Numbered from the stretch's first letter, positions 45,761 through 58,110 are shown. The stretch is 64,000 nt of DNA from Cycas panzhihuaensis (GCA_023213395.1 CM041465.1:34541741-34605740); one strand, 5' to 3'. Numbers and translations are program-made. Notes: generated from the letters alone by a model not told the origin.

Positions 45761-47745
45761 AAGATCAATTGCTTAGACTTGACTCTAAGATGCCTTCATA
45801 CTGATTTAATGATGTTATTAAATTTGATATCCAGATTCTAAAATTTAGGGAAGGAGATGCTCAACAGTTTATCAAAATCTTAAAATATGAAAGTAGAGCC
45901 CTAAAGGATATAAGCTATGACTCTTAGACAATGCATGCACATCTAGCACCATCATTTGAAAATAGCCAAGTTGACAAAGGTAAATCCATAGAAGAAGGAC
46001 CACCTTCTCCAATAGCAGTGGCTGACCCATCTTCTCCAGCATCGTCAACTTCCTCCATACCAAACATTTCACATGATCCTTTTTAGGATCAAAATGAAGA
46101 CTAAGAGGCTATGGAAATAAAAACCTCATTTCCAACTTGAGGCTTTTGTGAAGTCTACTAACTACATAAGGACATGCGACTAGATGAGGTAGCAAAACTA
46201 GCATTAAAAGTGCCCATACAACAAGGATGCATAAATCACTTTTCGTTGAGCTTGAACTAGCAGAAGTGCATCTTACTCTTAATAAAGAGCCCTTAATATA
46301 CCAAGAAGCTATAAAGTATATAGCTTGGATAAATTCCATAAACAAAGAGTACTAATCTCTTATCAGGAATGGTACATGGGAGCTTGTTGATCTACCACTT
46401 GGAAGAAAGGTAGTTCAAAATAAATGGGTGTTAAAAAATAAGTATAGATCAGATGGCACCCTAAAAAAACACAAGGTGAGGTTGGTAGAAAAAGGGTTCA
46501 TACAAAACAAAGGTATCAACTATAGTAAAATCTTTGCTCCTACAACTAAGTGGCCTATAATCAGAACTCTTATAGACTTGGTTGCTCAACAGGGTTGAAA
46601 ACTCGTTAAAACTCTATTTCTCAATGGGGACCTTAAAGAAAAATTTTACATGGCTCAACCAGAAGGATACAAGATTATCGGTCATGAGCATAAGGTTTAT
46701 AGGCTCAGGAAGTCCTTATACAACCTAAAATAAGCCCCTTGTACTTGGTTTACCAAGTTGTCTAAAAGAATAAGGTAACTTAGATATGAGGTTTGTGACT
46801 ATTAAGATATCGATATAACACTATTCATCAAGTGCCAAAATGATAAAGTCACTTACCTCTTAATCTTTATAGATGATATACTAATAACATGGAATAATGA
46901 ATAGGCAATCAACCAACTGAAGGACCTTGCTAAAACTTTTGAATTGTCTAACCTCGAGTTGATGAAATATTACTTGAGAATTAAAGTAACTTAAAAGAAT
47001 GGCAAAATCTCTCTCCCAAGAGAAATATATCAATGATATTATGACAAAATTTTAGTTGGAAGGTGCTCAACTAGTGGTTACACCTATGGAATTGAATGTT
47101 AAACTCTTAGCTGATGGTGACATTAGGGGGGTAGATGTAACACTCTACAGGAAACTTATAGGTAGTCTCATCTATACTATCAACACAAAGCTATATATTG
47201 CACACTCTATCAGTATTCTTGTAAGATTCATAATAAATCCTAAGAAAAATCACTGGCGAGCTGTAATACAAGTGTCGAGGTACCTAAAGATGACCAACAA
47301 ATATGGTCTATTATATGAACCTAATGTAGAATTTAAACTTTATACATACATAGACTTAGACTTTGCCAGAGATAAAGATATAAGAAGATAAACATCTAGG
47401 TATGTAACATTTCTTAGAATAGCGCCAATATCATAGAGATCTAGATGGTAGAAGATAGTTGCTAACTCAACTACTGAAGTTAAATATATTGCTTCTTCTG
47501 AAACAAGCAAGGAGGTGATATGGCTTTATTGAATGCCACCCAAACAAGCTCTAATAGCTTATATATAGATAATCAATCTACAATCTAAATGGCTAAAAAT
47601 CTTGTATTTCTTAATTATACCAAACATATAAGTATAAGAGTCTATAGGATTAGAGAACTAGTTCATGATGGCATAATTTAATTAGAGTACTACCCCATAG
47701 TAGATCAAGCGGCTGATATCTTCACTAAACCATTGAAGAAGATGA
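45761..47745 (+). pseudogene. copia-D reverse transcriptase and RNase H
   Basis: Linker and RT start at W-E-L-V-D-L-P-L-G-R-K-V-V-Q-N (about 46378-46420). Then [11 protein letters not shown] (about 46607), A-Q-P-E-G-Y-K-I-I-G, F-I-D-D-I-L-I near 46868 (both Asp kept), and an open 111-residue piece at 47056-47391 with Y-R-K-L-I-G-S-L-I-Y-T and H-S-I-S-I-L-V-R-F. RNase H ends A-D-I-F-T-K-P-L-K-K at about 47712-47742. Frameshifts occur at several points. Confidence 0.87.
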
Positions 47746-47841
47746 AGTTTAAATAGTTTTTAAGGCAACTCAACCTTAGGGCCTCCATCTCCAACTGATT
47801 AAAGGAGATGATAAAAGGACCATCATACTCTATCTCATTGG

Positions 47842-47980
47842 TGAAAACCCCTTATAGGATGAGAGGATAAGAGTAAGTCTTTACTCTATTCCATTCATGA
47901 AAACCCCTTATGGGTATAAAAAGATAAGGGTTATATCATTTTGAAAAATCAAAACTTATGAAAACCCAAAAGAGTATGGG
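47842..47980 (+). repeat. 3' UTR tandem repeat of copia-D
   Basis: Three units starting TGAAAACCC at 47842, 47898 and 47959 (spacings 56 and 61 bp), the third more decayed. The same motif is repeated in copia-A at 6177-6262. Confidence 0.78.
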
Positions 47981-48214
47981 GGATGACCAAATGGTATATG
48001 GAGACTCAATAGATTTTAGCTACAAAATTCATTATATCGATTGTCTATCTAGCTTCTTTTAAAGAGCCACCTGAGCCAAGTTAGTAGAGTAGAAAGTCTG
48101 TGGGTTTTCTTCCCCATGAGAGTTTCCCATAAAAGTATCATAGTAGTTTGCTTTGTAAGAGGCTCAAATGAAGACCACATAGGATAGAATAAAATGTGAT
48201 GAAATGACCTTATA

Positions 48215-48230
48215 CCATTAAGGAGGAGAT
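48215..48230 (+). promoter_or_regulatory. polypurine tract of copia-D
   Basis: TTAAGGAGGAGAT directly before the 3' LTR. Confidence 0.85.
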
Positions 48231-48528
48231 TGAAATAGGTTAATGTCACAAGTTCATTACATTAGTTAATTATTTCTAAAAAGGGTCTTAAGTGAACTTT
48301 AAATTAGAATACTTAAGTGAAATGAACCTTCATATGTATTATGTATAATTTCATTTCACCTAACTCTAATGTTCCCTCTCTCAATATAAGAGTAAAGGAT
48401 CAATGGAGGAGGTTCATTTTTACCTCCCCATTTAGTGAGAGCTACTATCTTTCTCTCAAGTCTCTCTTGCTACCATGTTTACCTTTGTGTTTAGTAAATG
48501 GAGATGAAGGATAGATCTACTCTTTTCA
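48231..48528 (+). repeat. 3' LTR of copia-D
   Basis: 298 bp. Starts TGAAATAGGTTAATG, ends CTCTTTTCA. Collinear with 40942-41239. Confidence 0.93.
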
Positions 48529-48533
48529 CTTCT
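48529..48533. repeat. target duplication of copia-D, right copy
   Basis: CTTCT, identical to 40937-40941. The copia-C RT reading resumes at the next base. Confidence 0.9.
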
Positions 48534-50030
48534 TTGAGCTCTCTATTGAGAAAATCACTTTTCACATCTATTTGGTAAATAGACCATCCAAATTGGGCTG
48601 CTAGGGACATAACCAAATGGAATGTGGCCATGTTGGCTACCAGTGCAAAGGTCTCATCATAGTCAATTCCTTCATGTTATTTGAAATCTCTTACAATAAG
48701 GTGAGTTTTATGATGCTCTACGATGCCATCTACATGGAACTTTATCTTATATAACTATCTATAGTCAATTGCTTTCTTCCCAGGTGGTAATTTAGTTAAG
48801 GCCCAAGTGTTATTTCTTAAGATGGAATTTATCTCTTCATCCATAGTTACTTTCCACATTTGGTCTTTGAATGCCTCCTTAAACATAAAAGGCTTACAAG
48901 TTTCAAGGACACATGCCATGAGGCTAAATTTTATAAAGTGTCTCATCTTGGAAGGCCTCTTTGTAGCTATAGGAGGAGAAGGAGCATCCTTTAAAAGTTG
49001 TTGTACCCACTTAGGGGTGGCTAAAAGCTAGTGGCTTCCACTTGAAGGTCATCAATTGAAATGGGAGGCAAGGTTATACTTGCTTGAGTGGATGATGAAG
49101 AAGTTACTAGAACTGATGATGGACCTTGAGTGTAGGAGGAAACTAATGTTGGTGGCTCCAAAATTTATCCGAAGGTCACTAATGGTATACCAACTTCATC
49201 TGCTACTATAATCTGTGTTTGAGGAGGTGTCAGTTCCTATGGTTCTTCTATAAATATTACATTATGTGTTATGCAATCTTGGTTACCAACTATGTTAAAT
49301 ACTTTATAGTCTTTGTAACTAGGTACATAGCTAAGGAATATGCACTTAAGGCTCTTATCATTAAGCTTTTTTCTATTATCCTTTGGGACATGTTTATATA
49401 CTGTGCATCCAAAGATCCTTAAGTGATCCACAAATGGTTTTTGACCTAGCCAAGCTTCTTCAGGAGTAATGTTCCTAACCACAATTATGGGACTTATGTT
49501 AGTTAATTAAGTAATAGTGGCAATGGCATTGGTGACAAGATTAACAATACTAAGCATGGATTTTCCTTTATTGATCAAAGTCTAATTTATCCTTTCAACT
49601 ACACCATTCTATTAGGGTGTGTATGGAGAAAAAAATTAACACAGGATGCTATGTTCTTTGCAAAAGTTATTAAAATGATTTGAAATATATTCACCATCAT
49701 TATTAGATCTAAGGATCTTGATTTTCATTCCACTTTTATTTTCTATAGTATCTTTGAACTCTTTGAGTCTGTCTAGGGCTTGATATTTATTTCTGAAGAA
49801 ATAGACCCACATTTTCCTTGAGAAGTCATTTATGAAGGTGATGAAATACCAGCTTCCATTGAGAGATTGGATGGACATAGGACCATAAATATCAAAGTGG
49901 ACCAACTCTAATAGTTGTGAAGCTCTCCATGCATTCTTGGAAGGGAATTTTTCTCTTTGTTATTTTCCCTTTAGGTAGGCCTCACATATATTACAGTATC
50001 TCTTGATTTTAGATAGGTCATATATCATTT
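48534..50030 (-). pseudogene. copia-C RT N-terminus and integrase
   Basis: Minus strand: RT start with T-M-D-E-E-I-N-S-I-L-R-N-N-T-W and L-P-P-G-K-K-A-I-D-Y (48755-48860); the linker; the integrase C-terminal part with P-E-E-A-W-L-G-Q-K-P and H-L-R-I-F-G-C (49350-49470); the core at 49636-49905 with V-H-F-D-I-Y-G-P, F-I-N-D-F-S-R-K-M-W and L-R-S-N-N-D-G-E-Y. This is a standard copia integrase. It is one of the better-preserved readings of copia-C, but it still has stops between the blocks. Confidence 0.87.
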
Positions 50031-51513
50031 TGAGTCTAGATATGAGGTTCAAGCTTTGTATATTCAAATAACCTAGGCGTTGATATTAGAGGTGGTCTTT
50101 GGAGCTATTTGTGATTACATCATCCTTTGAATGGGAGCATTCTCTAAGTTCTTACATGCAAGGGGACTCTTCATCAATTACATCCTTTCCCTTATTAGAT
50201 TGAGTTGAGTTGACCATGGAATAGGATTTATATAATGGAGTAGTTGTAAGGGGGACTCTATCTAGCCTATATAAGCCATCATCTTCATATCATATGGCCA
50301 TAAATTTGCCTATAGTATGGTTTATAATTTTATAAATTCCCTAGCTAAAGAGGACATATAAGTTTTGCTTATCCATTTGGCTAATGGAAAGCAGGTTCAT
50401 CTTCATACTAGGTACAAGGAACACATTGCTTATGTAGTGTCTAATATTGGAGTCATTTAATGTTGTTGGTGCCCTACTATTTTTGGTTACATTATAAGTT
50501 AATTTGTCCTCAAATATGACTATTTGAGTGTTGATTGGTTAGGTCTCTTACAACAGCTTTTCTGAACCTATCATGTGTCTTGTTGTACCAGAATTAAGGA
50601 GCCATGTGGTTTCATCAAGCTATGAGGATAATAGTATAAAAAAACGGTTATGGGAGGAGGAGTCCTAACCATCTCCTATGTTACCACCTTATTGTTGATT
50701 ATTCTATTAGTTCCTTTAATTTCTATTTGAGAATAATTACCTATTTTGAGGTCTTTGTCCTTGTGTGAGCCTTGGATTCCAATTCTACTAATAGAATTGG
50801 CCTTGAGGATAGTATGATGGCCCCCCTTATGGGTAGACAAGGCCTTCTTATTATTGAATGGGACCACCTTATTGATAATAAAGGCCTCCTTATTGTGGAA
50901 AAGGGGCTCCTTAAAGAGGGCATAGTCCTCCTTGTTGATAAGAAACTCCTTATCTTTGTTAAGTGTAACTAGGACCTCCTTAATAGTATAAAGATGTTAC
51001 TTATTAATAAATAAGAAGTGGTTGTTGATAAAATGACCCATATGCTTGGCTCCCTTGGTTCTATAAGAGTTGTAAATTAGCCTATCTTCTCCTGAATTCA
51101 ATAGCTAGATGTTTAGTTTTACCACAATAGAGGTAGGTGACATTTGGTTTGTCCTACTATTTATTTTGAGATAGTCCCTATGGTTGGTGCTATGAATGTT
51201 GAGGCCACTGAGTTGGATAGGAGGAGGAGCAAGTGCCAACAAGATGCTTCTAAGTTGGATACTAATATGACTCTTATGATATTGAGAGAGTATATAAGTG
51301 TTGAGTTAGGTCTTGTTATTGACTAAGCTATTGAGTTGCTCTATTAACAGTCCTGCCTTTTTCTAAGTTTCAAGCTGCAAAGATAGGAGTAGAGTTAGAT
51401 ATTAATGTCACCCCTAGTTGATTGAGTATATTCCCCTCTAGAGCCCTTCAAATATTATAAAGTCCATCTTGGAGTAATTATCATGTAGCTTGGATATGAA
51501 GGAGTTGTATTCA
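50031..51513 (-). pseudogene. copia-C protease and gag, 5' truncated
   Basis: The protease active site near 50595 reads W-L-L-N-S-G-T-T-R-H-M, catalytic Asp changed to Asn. N-V-F-L-V-P-S-M-K-M-N-L near 50415 ends the domain. The gag C-terminal part is Lys/Asn/His-rich (50676-50970) and includes a CCHC remnant L-Y-C-G-K-T-K-H-L-A-I near 51125. A weak gag reading continues to 51513, where the sequence switches to copia-E. The plus-strand ORF at 50772-50972 is a shadow of this gag. Confidence 0.75.
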
Positions 51514-51639
51514 ATATGGATGAGACTTACTCTTGTCCTTCTGCACCCACAAGGGATTTTCACGAATGAGATAGAGTATGATGGTCCTATTGTCATCTCC
51601 TTCAATTAGTCAGAGATGGAGGCCCTAAGGCCAAGTTAC

Positions 51640-53092
51640 TTTCAAAACTATTTAAACTTCACCCTCTTCAGTGGTTTGGTGAAGATATTAGCCACTTGAT
51701 CTGCTGTGGGGTAGTACTCCAGTTGAATTATACCATCATAAACTAGTTCTCTAATCCTGTGGACTTTTGTACTTATATGTTTGGTATAATCATGAAATAC
51801 AGGATTTTTAGCCATCTAGATTATAGATTGATTATCTACATGTAAGCTAGTAGAACTTGTTTGTGTGGAATTTAATGTATTCAACAATTTTCTAAGCCAT
51901 ATCACCTCCTTGCTTGTCTCAGAAGTAGTAATGTACTTAGCTTGAGGTTAGTGCAGAACTATCTTCTGCTATCTGGATCTCCATGATATTGGTGCTGTTC
52001 CAAGAAATGTTACATACCCAGATGTAGATCTTCATGTGTCTTTATCTTCGGCAAAGTCTGAGTCTATATATACATAAAGTTTAAATTCTGCATTGGGTTC
52101 ATACAATAGACCATATTTGCTAGTCATCTTTAGGTACCTCAACACTCGTATTGTAGCTTGCCAATGGTTCTACTTAGGATTTGTCATAAATCTTGCAAGA
52201 ATGCCAACAGAGTGTGCAATATTTGGCCTTGTGTTGGTAGTATAGATGAGACTACCTACAAGTTGCATGTAGAGTGTTGTATCTGCCTCCCTATTATCAC
52301 CATCAACTGAGAGTTTAATATTAGGCTCTATAGGTGTATCCACTAGTCAAGCACCTTCCAATTGAAACTTTGTCAAAAGATCATTGATATATTTTTCTTG
52401 GGAGAGAAAGATTTTGCCATCCTTTTGAGTTACTTCAATTCCCAAGTAATATTTCATCAACTTGAGGTTAGACAATTCAAAAGTTTTAGCAAGGTCCTTC
52501 TTCAGCTAGCTGATTACCTGTTCACTATTCCCCGTTATGAGCATGTCATCCACAAAGATTAAGAGGTAAGTAACTTTATCATTTTAGTGCTTGATGAATA
52601 ATGTTGCATCAATATCTTGATAGTCACAAACCTCATATCCAAGTTGTCTCATTCTTTCAGACAACTTGGTAAACCAAGCACGAGGGGCTTACTTTAGGCC
52701 ATACAAGGACTTTTTGAGCCTGCAAACTTTATGCTCTTGACCGTTAACCTCGTATCCTTCTGGCTGAGCCATGTAAATTTCTTCTTTAAGGTCCCCATTG
52801 AGAAATACGGTCTTAACATCGAGTTGGTGGATTTTCCAACCCTATTGAGTAGCCAAGGCTATAAGAGTTATGATTGTAGGCCACTTAGTTATAGGAGCAA
52901 AGATTTTAGTGTACTCAATGCCTTCCCTTTGTGTGAATCCTTTTTCTACAAACATCACCTTATGTTTTTCTAGGGTGCTATCTGATCTATACTTGTTTTT
53001 GAACACCCATTTATTTTGAACTACCTTTCTTCCAAGTGGTAGATCAACAAGCTCCTATGTATCATTCTTAATAAGAGATTGATACTCTTCGT
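51640..53092 (-). pseudogene. copia-E reverse transcriptase and RNase H
   Basis: Collinear with copia-A 6340-7790. Minus-strand readings include N-E-E-Y-Q-S-L-I-K-N near 53075, G-R-K-V-V-Q-N-K-W-V-F-K near 53010, [10 protein letters not shown] near 52765, K-K-S-L-Y-G-L-K near 52700, M-L-I-T-G-N near 52540 and V-A-N-I-F-T-K-P-L near 51680. A short internal deletion at about 53110 removes the T-Y-Q-E-A-I-K-H-A-A-W block found in copia-A. Stops are fewer than in copia-A but present. Confidence 0.87.
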
Positions 53093-54620
53093 TCATGGCA
53101 TTTCTCCAAGATGCAGTTCTGCTAGTTCAAGCTCAACAGAAAGTGATTCATGCATCCTTTCTCTATGGGCACTTCTAGTGCCAGTTTTGCCTACCTCATC
53201 TGGTTGCATATCCTTGTGTAGCTGGTAGGCTTCATGAAAACCTTGAGTTGGGAATAAGGTTTTCATTTCCACAACCTCTTGATCTTCATTTTGATCCTGA
53301 AAAGGATCATGTGAAATATTTAGCATGGAGGAAGTTGACGATGATGGAGAAGATGGGCCTGCCATAGATGTTGGAGAAGATGATCCTTCTGCTATGGCTT
53401 TGCCTTTGTCAACTTGGCTATTCACAAATGATGGTGTTGGATGTGTACACATTAGCTTGGAGTCACAGCTTGTATCCTCTAAGGCTCTATTATTAGATTT
53501 CAAGATTTTAAGCAACTGTTCAGCATCTCCCCCCCTAAATTTTAGAATTTGGATATCAAATTCAGTAGCATCACTAAATCGGTATGAAGGCATCTTGGAG
53601 TCAAGTCTAAGTAATTGATCTTCAGTCTCTGCAAAGATAACATCTCTAGGGATGGTGATTTTGCGCTCTGAAGGTATAAACACCTTGTATCCCTTTTTGT
53701 CCATAGGGTATCCAACAAAGATGCCTTTGATGGCTCTATCTTGGAGCTTATTTCTATGTTCCTTCAAAATATGAGCATAATAGGTAGAGCCAAAATTTCT
53801 AAAGTGGTAGATAGAGGGGGTTTATCCATACCACATTTCATGTGGAGAGGGGCTGAGCTTGGAGAGACTAATAGTGTTGATGCAATACACAACAGTCTAG
53901 ATAGCCTTAGCCCAAAGATAGATAGGGACATTCTTATATACCAGCATAGCACGAGCCATATTCATGATGGTTTTGTTCATGTGCTTGGCAACTCCATTTT
54001 ACTGGGGTGTACCTGTAACAGTGGTCTAATGTTTGATTCCATGTTGACGTAGGTACGATTCAAACTTATTGGATGTATACTTGCCACCATTGCCAATCTT
54101 GAGTATTTTGATCTTGAATTTAGATTCATTTTCCATGTGGGCCTTGAAAGGTTAAAACATAGAAAAAACTTCATCTTTCTTTGCAAGAAAAGCAACCCAT
54201 ACTTTCTTGGTAAAATCATCAATGAAAGTAATATAGTACCACTTCTGTTTGAGAGAAGGGATGGGCATAGGACTGCATATATCTGAGTGTACAAGTTGCA
54301 AAGGTTGGCTAGATTTCCACTGACTACGAGGAAAGGGTTGTCTTTGAGATTTAGCAATAATACATGCTTCACATTTAAAGGGATTAGAGGGGAACTTAGG
54401 TAAACCAGGAAGAGTGTCTTGTAGTTCTCTTAAATGATCAATTTTAATATGGCCCATACGAGCATGCCATAGAGCTGCTTGGGATAACTTTTGAAGAGTT
54501 AGGGTTGTGGTAAAAGCAAATTCATCATCAACATAGTTAGCTTCAGAGGATGGTGAGCTAGTTAGGCAAAAACGTTTGCCATCAAGAATTCTGGTCATAA
54601 CCACAGCATTTGAAGGAGGG
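53093..54620 (-). pseudogene. copia-E integrase
   Basis: The 150-residue open piece at 54152-54604 holds the HHCC domain (A-A-L-W-H-A-R-M-G-H, D-H-L-R-E-L, K-C-E-A-C-I-I-A-K) and the start of the core (V-H-S-D-I-C-S-P and F-I-D-D-F-T-K-K), so the first two catalytic-region Asp are intact. The middle of the core (53770-54150) is frame-shifted. The 224-residue piece at 53093-53767 covers the C-terminal K-G-I-F-V-G-Y-P and K-G-Y-K-V-F-I-P segments and the Ser/Pro-rich linker to RT. Best-preserved integrase in the window. Confidence 0.88.
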
Positions 54621-56110
54621 TGAATGACACAGAGAGTTTGATTGTTTGCAGTTACACTCAGATCAAATCCATGAGAGACAAGAGTGGACAGGAAGAGCTG
54701 ATTCTACTTCAGAGCAGGAATATATAAAACATCAACAAGTGTAAAATCTGGAAGGCTTGGGAGTTTCAGGCAAACAGTTCCAAGTCCTTCGACTGGCTGA
54801 GATGATTTGTCAGCCATGTATACAACACCACGAACTTCAGAGTCAGAATCTTAAAAGAACTAGTGATGAAACGTCATGTGTTGTGTTGCTCCAGTATCCA
54901 TGATCCACGATGAAGTATTTGAGGTAGCACTATTTGCAACTCCAAGTGATGAAGGCAAAAGTGAATAAGCATAGCCACAATGAGCCTCAATATACTTAGT
55001 GGATCTATCAACAACATTTGATGAAGTGGTCCCAATTCTTTGCAGGTGTGCATTAGCAAATTGCGTTCCACCAAAAGCATCTTCAAAAGAAGTATTATCA
55101 ACATTATGTACAACATGGCGCTATTGATAACTTGGTAGTTTGTTGGTGGCAGTTCTGCAATTTTTGGCATAATGTTTTTTTCTATTATACCTTTGGCACA
55201 TGATTGTTTGATTTCTAGTCCAAGTATTGGGTTGGTTGGATTGTCTTTGATTACTGGATCTAGGTCCAAGTTGGTTATTTTGGCCTTGGCCTTGAGACTA
55301 TTTTTGTTGGAATTGAGGAGCTTGTTGACTAAGAGGATGTTGTCCTTATTATCTACCTCTTCCTCTTCCACGGGAATTACCACCTTTACGAGAGTATTAA
55401 CCTTGATTTTTGGTGTAACAAAGATCTTCTTCCACTTCAAAAGCAGCATCAACTGGATCTAATGTAGTGGCAAAGTTGGTATCAAAGGTCTTATCAAATT
55501 CAATGAACTTATTGGCAAGATCCTCAAATTTTAGGGTCTTCAAAGTGCCACTAGATTGAAGATTTCCTAATAGATTTTTATAATCTGGGATATGGAGACA
55601 TGAATGAATCAAGAAAGCCCATGTAATGCATTGAGTTTTAAAATCTTTATCAATGGCTTGCTTGATTGGATGAAGGAGATTGATTGTCTCACTTGCACGT
55701 CCTTTCTACATTTTCAATTTGTTTATCTTCAGTACTAAGTGAACAAATTCTAAGTCTAATTTAGTGTCAAAGTTCTTCTTAAGAACTTCAAGAACTTTCC
55801 ATGCTGTATCATGTACAGCTTCATCAATGAGATTATGTTGAGAATAATCAGTGACAAGCAATATCCCTACACAGATTTTATCATCATCAAGTTCCCATTA
55901 GTGTTTAGCTATAGCTTCAGTGGGAGAAGTTGGAGCACCTCCTGTTGAAGCAGTTGTGCTAGCTATAGCTGTAACAAGTGGTGTAGGTTGTAAGTGATCT
56001 CTCCATAGACCTTCATACTTTGTAGCATTTCTGACACCAGTGAACCACATGTCACAATTTTCTTTCCCTTTTAGAATGCAGTTCACATTTTGCTTGAACT
56101 GTGAAGACAT
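54621..56110 (-). pseudogene. copia-E gag and protease
   Basis: Gag starts at M-S-S-Q-F-K-Q-N-V-N-C near 56108 and has W-F-T-G-V-R-N-A-T-K-Y-E-G-L-W at its start (55898-56110). The 192-residue open piece at 54874-55452 is in a shifted frame relative to the true gag tail, but marks a region with few stops. The piece at 55397-55612 is in the gag frame (T-L-K-T-L-K-F-E-D-L-A-N-K-F). The protease lies near 54650-54900. Confidence 0.8.
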
Positions 56111-58098
56111 GGTGTCTTTTTAGAAGGGAAGAAATGAATAAGGGACTAAAAAAGTGATGGAAATAAATGACTAATCACTATTTACAAATGGGAAATGTAA
56201 TGAAGTAGTGTAGCAGAAGGAAGAAGAAGTGAGAATGGTTGCTCAAAGATGAAGGGAGCAACTTAGAGAAAAGTCACCAACACTTGTGACAAATATTAAC
56301 CTGACACAATAGGAATATGAGAAGCACTATGATAAAAATTAGCCACTAATACTTGTGGCAAATATTAACCTAATGTAGCAGGAATATGAGAAGCACTATG
56401 ATTGTGATTATACTATGGATCACTTTTTACAAATAAGTAAGTGATCAATATACAAGATTATAAGCCAATGTGGAAGTTGACATCATTGGGTTTACACAAC
56501 TTGAAACTCAAATATAGGATGCGTAATCAACCTAATAACCTCTAACTTGTGTCTAATGTGTAGTTGAGGTTGTTGAAGGGATGCCTAGGCTTCTAGTAGA
56601 ATTAAGTTGGCCTTCACCCGCGATACCTACAATTGTGCTTGGTGATGAAATCCAAGTCACAATGGAGCTTAAGTACTCCCAATCCTCACCTAGTTAACCA
56701 ATGAGCAGCTATATACCTCCTCTAAAGAGTGGTACGTGCATACCCATGGCTATGATGGATATTGGATTGGGTATATTTTAATCCTGTATTAAAGTTTTAG
56801 TTTTCCCAGTTGGTTATCAGGATGATCCCTGATTGAGGCACGATGGTATGGCTAACCAAACCTCACCAATATTCTGGTTTAGTCAAGTCCCAACTTGAAA
56901 CCCACACCTCCTTTATGGCATGGCATTCTGCCAACCAAGGTATCTCAACCTTGGTGAGTGTGTGAACAGGTACAAGATGGCAGAAAATAGTGTACGTGAT
57001 GCATTTCTTTTAGGAAGAGTGAAAAGATTATCGAATTGCATCAAACATAGATTTAACTGAAAATAGAATGCTTGCTTGGAGTGCTTGCTTGAATTGTCTT
57101 TAGAGTGATGAAATGAAATGTTAATAAGTAAGTGAGGACACTAGATATTGCTCCAATCCAGGTGTTTTTTCTCACTTTTACAATGGTTTAGGCCTTATAA
57201 AAAGAAGAAAGAAAAATTCTTCACTTTTTTTTTTTGTTAATACCAAAAAAGTAGTCTTCACTAAATCAACAATAACTTTCTCCCACGATGTTGAAATAGA
57301 GTGCCAATTTTTGTGATGTAAACTAGACTTAGAGCTTCATCTTCAGGAAGTGGAATCAGGTTCAAATGAGTTCTGGAAAGTTTTTTATAGCCCCACAAAG
57401 TTAGAAAATTATATTTTTCTAAAATTCGTACTAAAAATAACTATTGTTCACTAAAACAGCAATAATGTCCTCATACAACATTCAAATTAGGTTTTGGTTC
57501 TTATGATGGAAAGTAGACTCAGAGTCCCATCTTTGACAATTAGAATCACTTTAATTGGATCTTTGTGGAAGATTTTGTACACCTATGAAGTTCAACAATC
57601 AAATTGTATTTCTACAGAAATTTTAGCTTGCTAATATCTCATTAACACATGATACCATATGAAATTTCCATCATTTTTTGATCACCAGGATCCCAATATG
57701 GGCAAGGTGAGAGCATACAATGATAGATATTTTAAATGACTCAAAATTCTTTAAAAAACATGGGTAAAACCTCCCCTTACAATCATTCTTCTAAATGTTG
57801 GAAACATTTCGGCAGCATTTCCCCTTGTTAAATGGATAAAAAAGGGAAAAGAAAAAGAAGAATGAGATAGCATGAATGGCCAGCAAAGGATTGGAATCCT
57901 TGGGCCTTAGAACTCCTTGTATTATGCTTCCAAACCTGCAAAAGAGAAAGGAAAATCAAATGATACAAAATATGATATCATAATAACTTGAAAATATTTC
58001 TAAATTCACTTTAATAATCTCCTTCACCATAAGGATTGTGGGGGAGAAGGAAGTGATGGCTCCATTACAAGTGCAAGTGGGGAATATGAAGGAAGTAA
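56111..58098 (-). other. untranslated leader of copia-E with tandem repeats
   Basis: About 2 kb, collinear with the copia-A leader. It contains two copies of the 63-bp unit (56275-56405) and two of the 185-bp unit (about 57255-57600). No gene is recognised. Confidence 0.8.
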
Positions 58099-58110
58099 GT
58101 TCTGATACCG
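58099..58110 (-). promoter_or_regulatory. primer-binding site of copia-E
   Basis: The minus strand reads CGGTATCAGAAC, two transitions from TGGTATCAGAGC. Confidence 0.85.

Larger units (their letters stand above)
40942..48528 (+). mobile_element. complete copia element copia-D, sister of copia-A and copia-E
   Basis: 7587 bp with two 298-bp LTRs, PBS, PPT and a perfect 5-bp target duplication, so both ends are exact. The order on the plus strand is the copia order with a 2-kb leader. By eye the LTRs differ at roughly 45 of 298 positions, about twice copia-A, so it is older. Coding regions are all broken. Confidence 0.95.
39360..51513 (-). mobile_element. copia-C, older copia element interrupted by copia-D
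   Basis: Minus-strand coding sequence lies on both sides of copia-D: RNase H and C-terminal RT at 39775-40936, N-terminal RT to gag at 48534-51513. At the insertion site the reading F-L-N-R-E-L-K resumes as E-E-V-F-L-K, the usual copia sequence, so the halves are one gene. A 3' LTR lies at about 39360-39763 with a PPT. The gag end is truncated at 51513, where copia-E abuts. No 5' LTR is seen. Confidence 0.87.

Noticed and set aside
54874-55452. 192-residue copia-E ORF as a novel accessory protein
   Set aside because: The Leu/Ile/Lys-rich frame overlaps the gag tail in a shifted frame. The same shifted frame is open in copia-A (9876-10277) and broken in copia-D (43925, 44267), consistent with a stop-poor shadow. 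I could not show that it is a real product.
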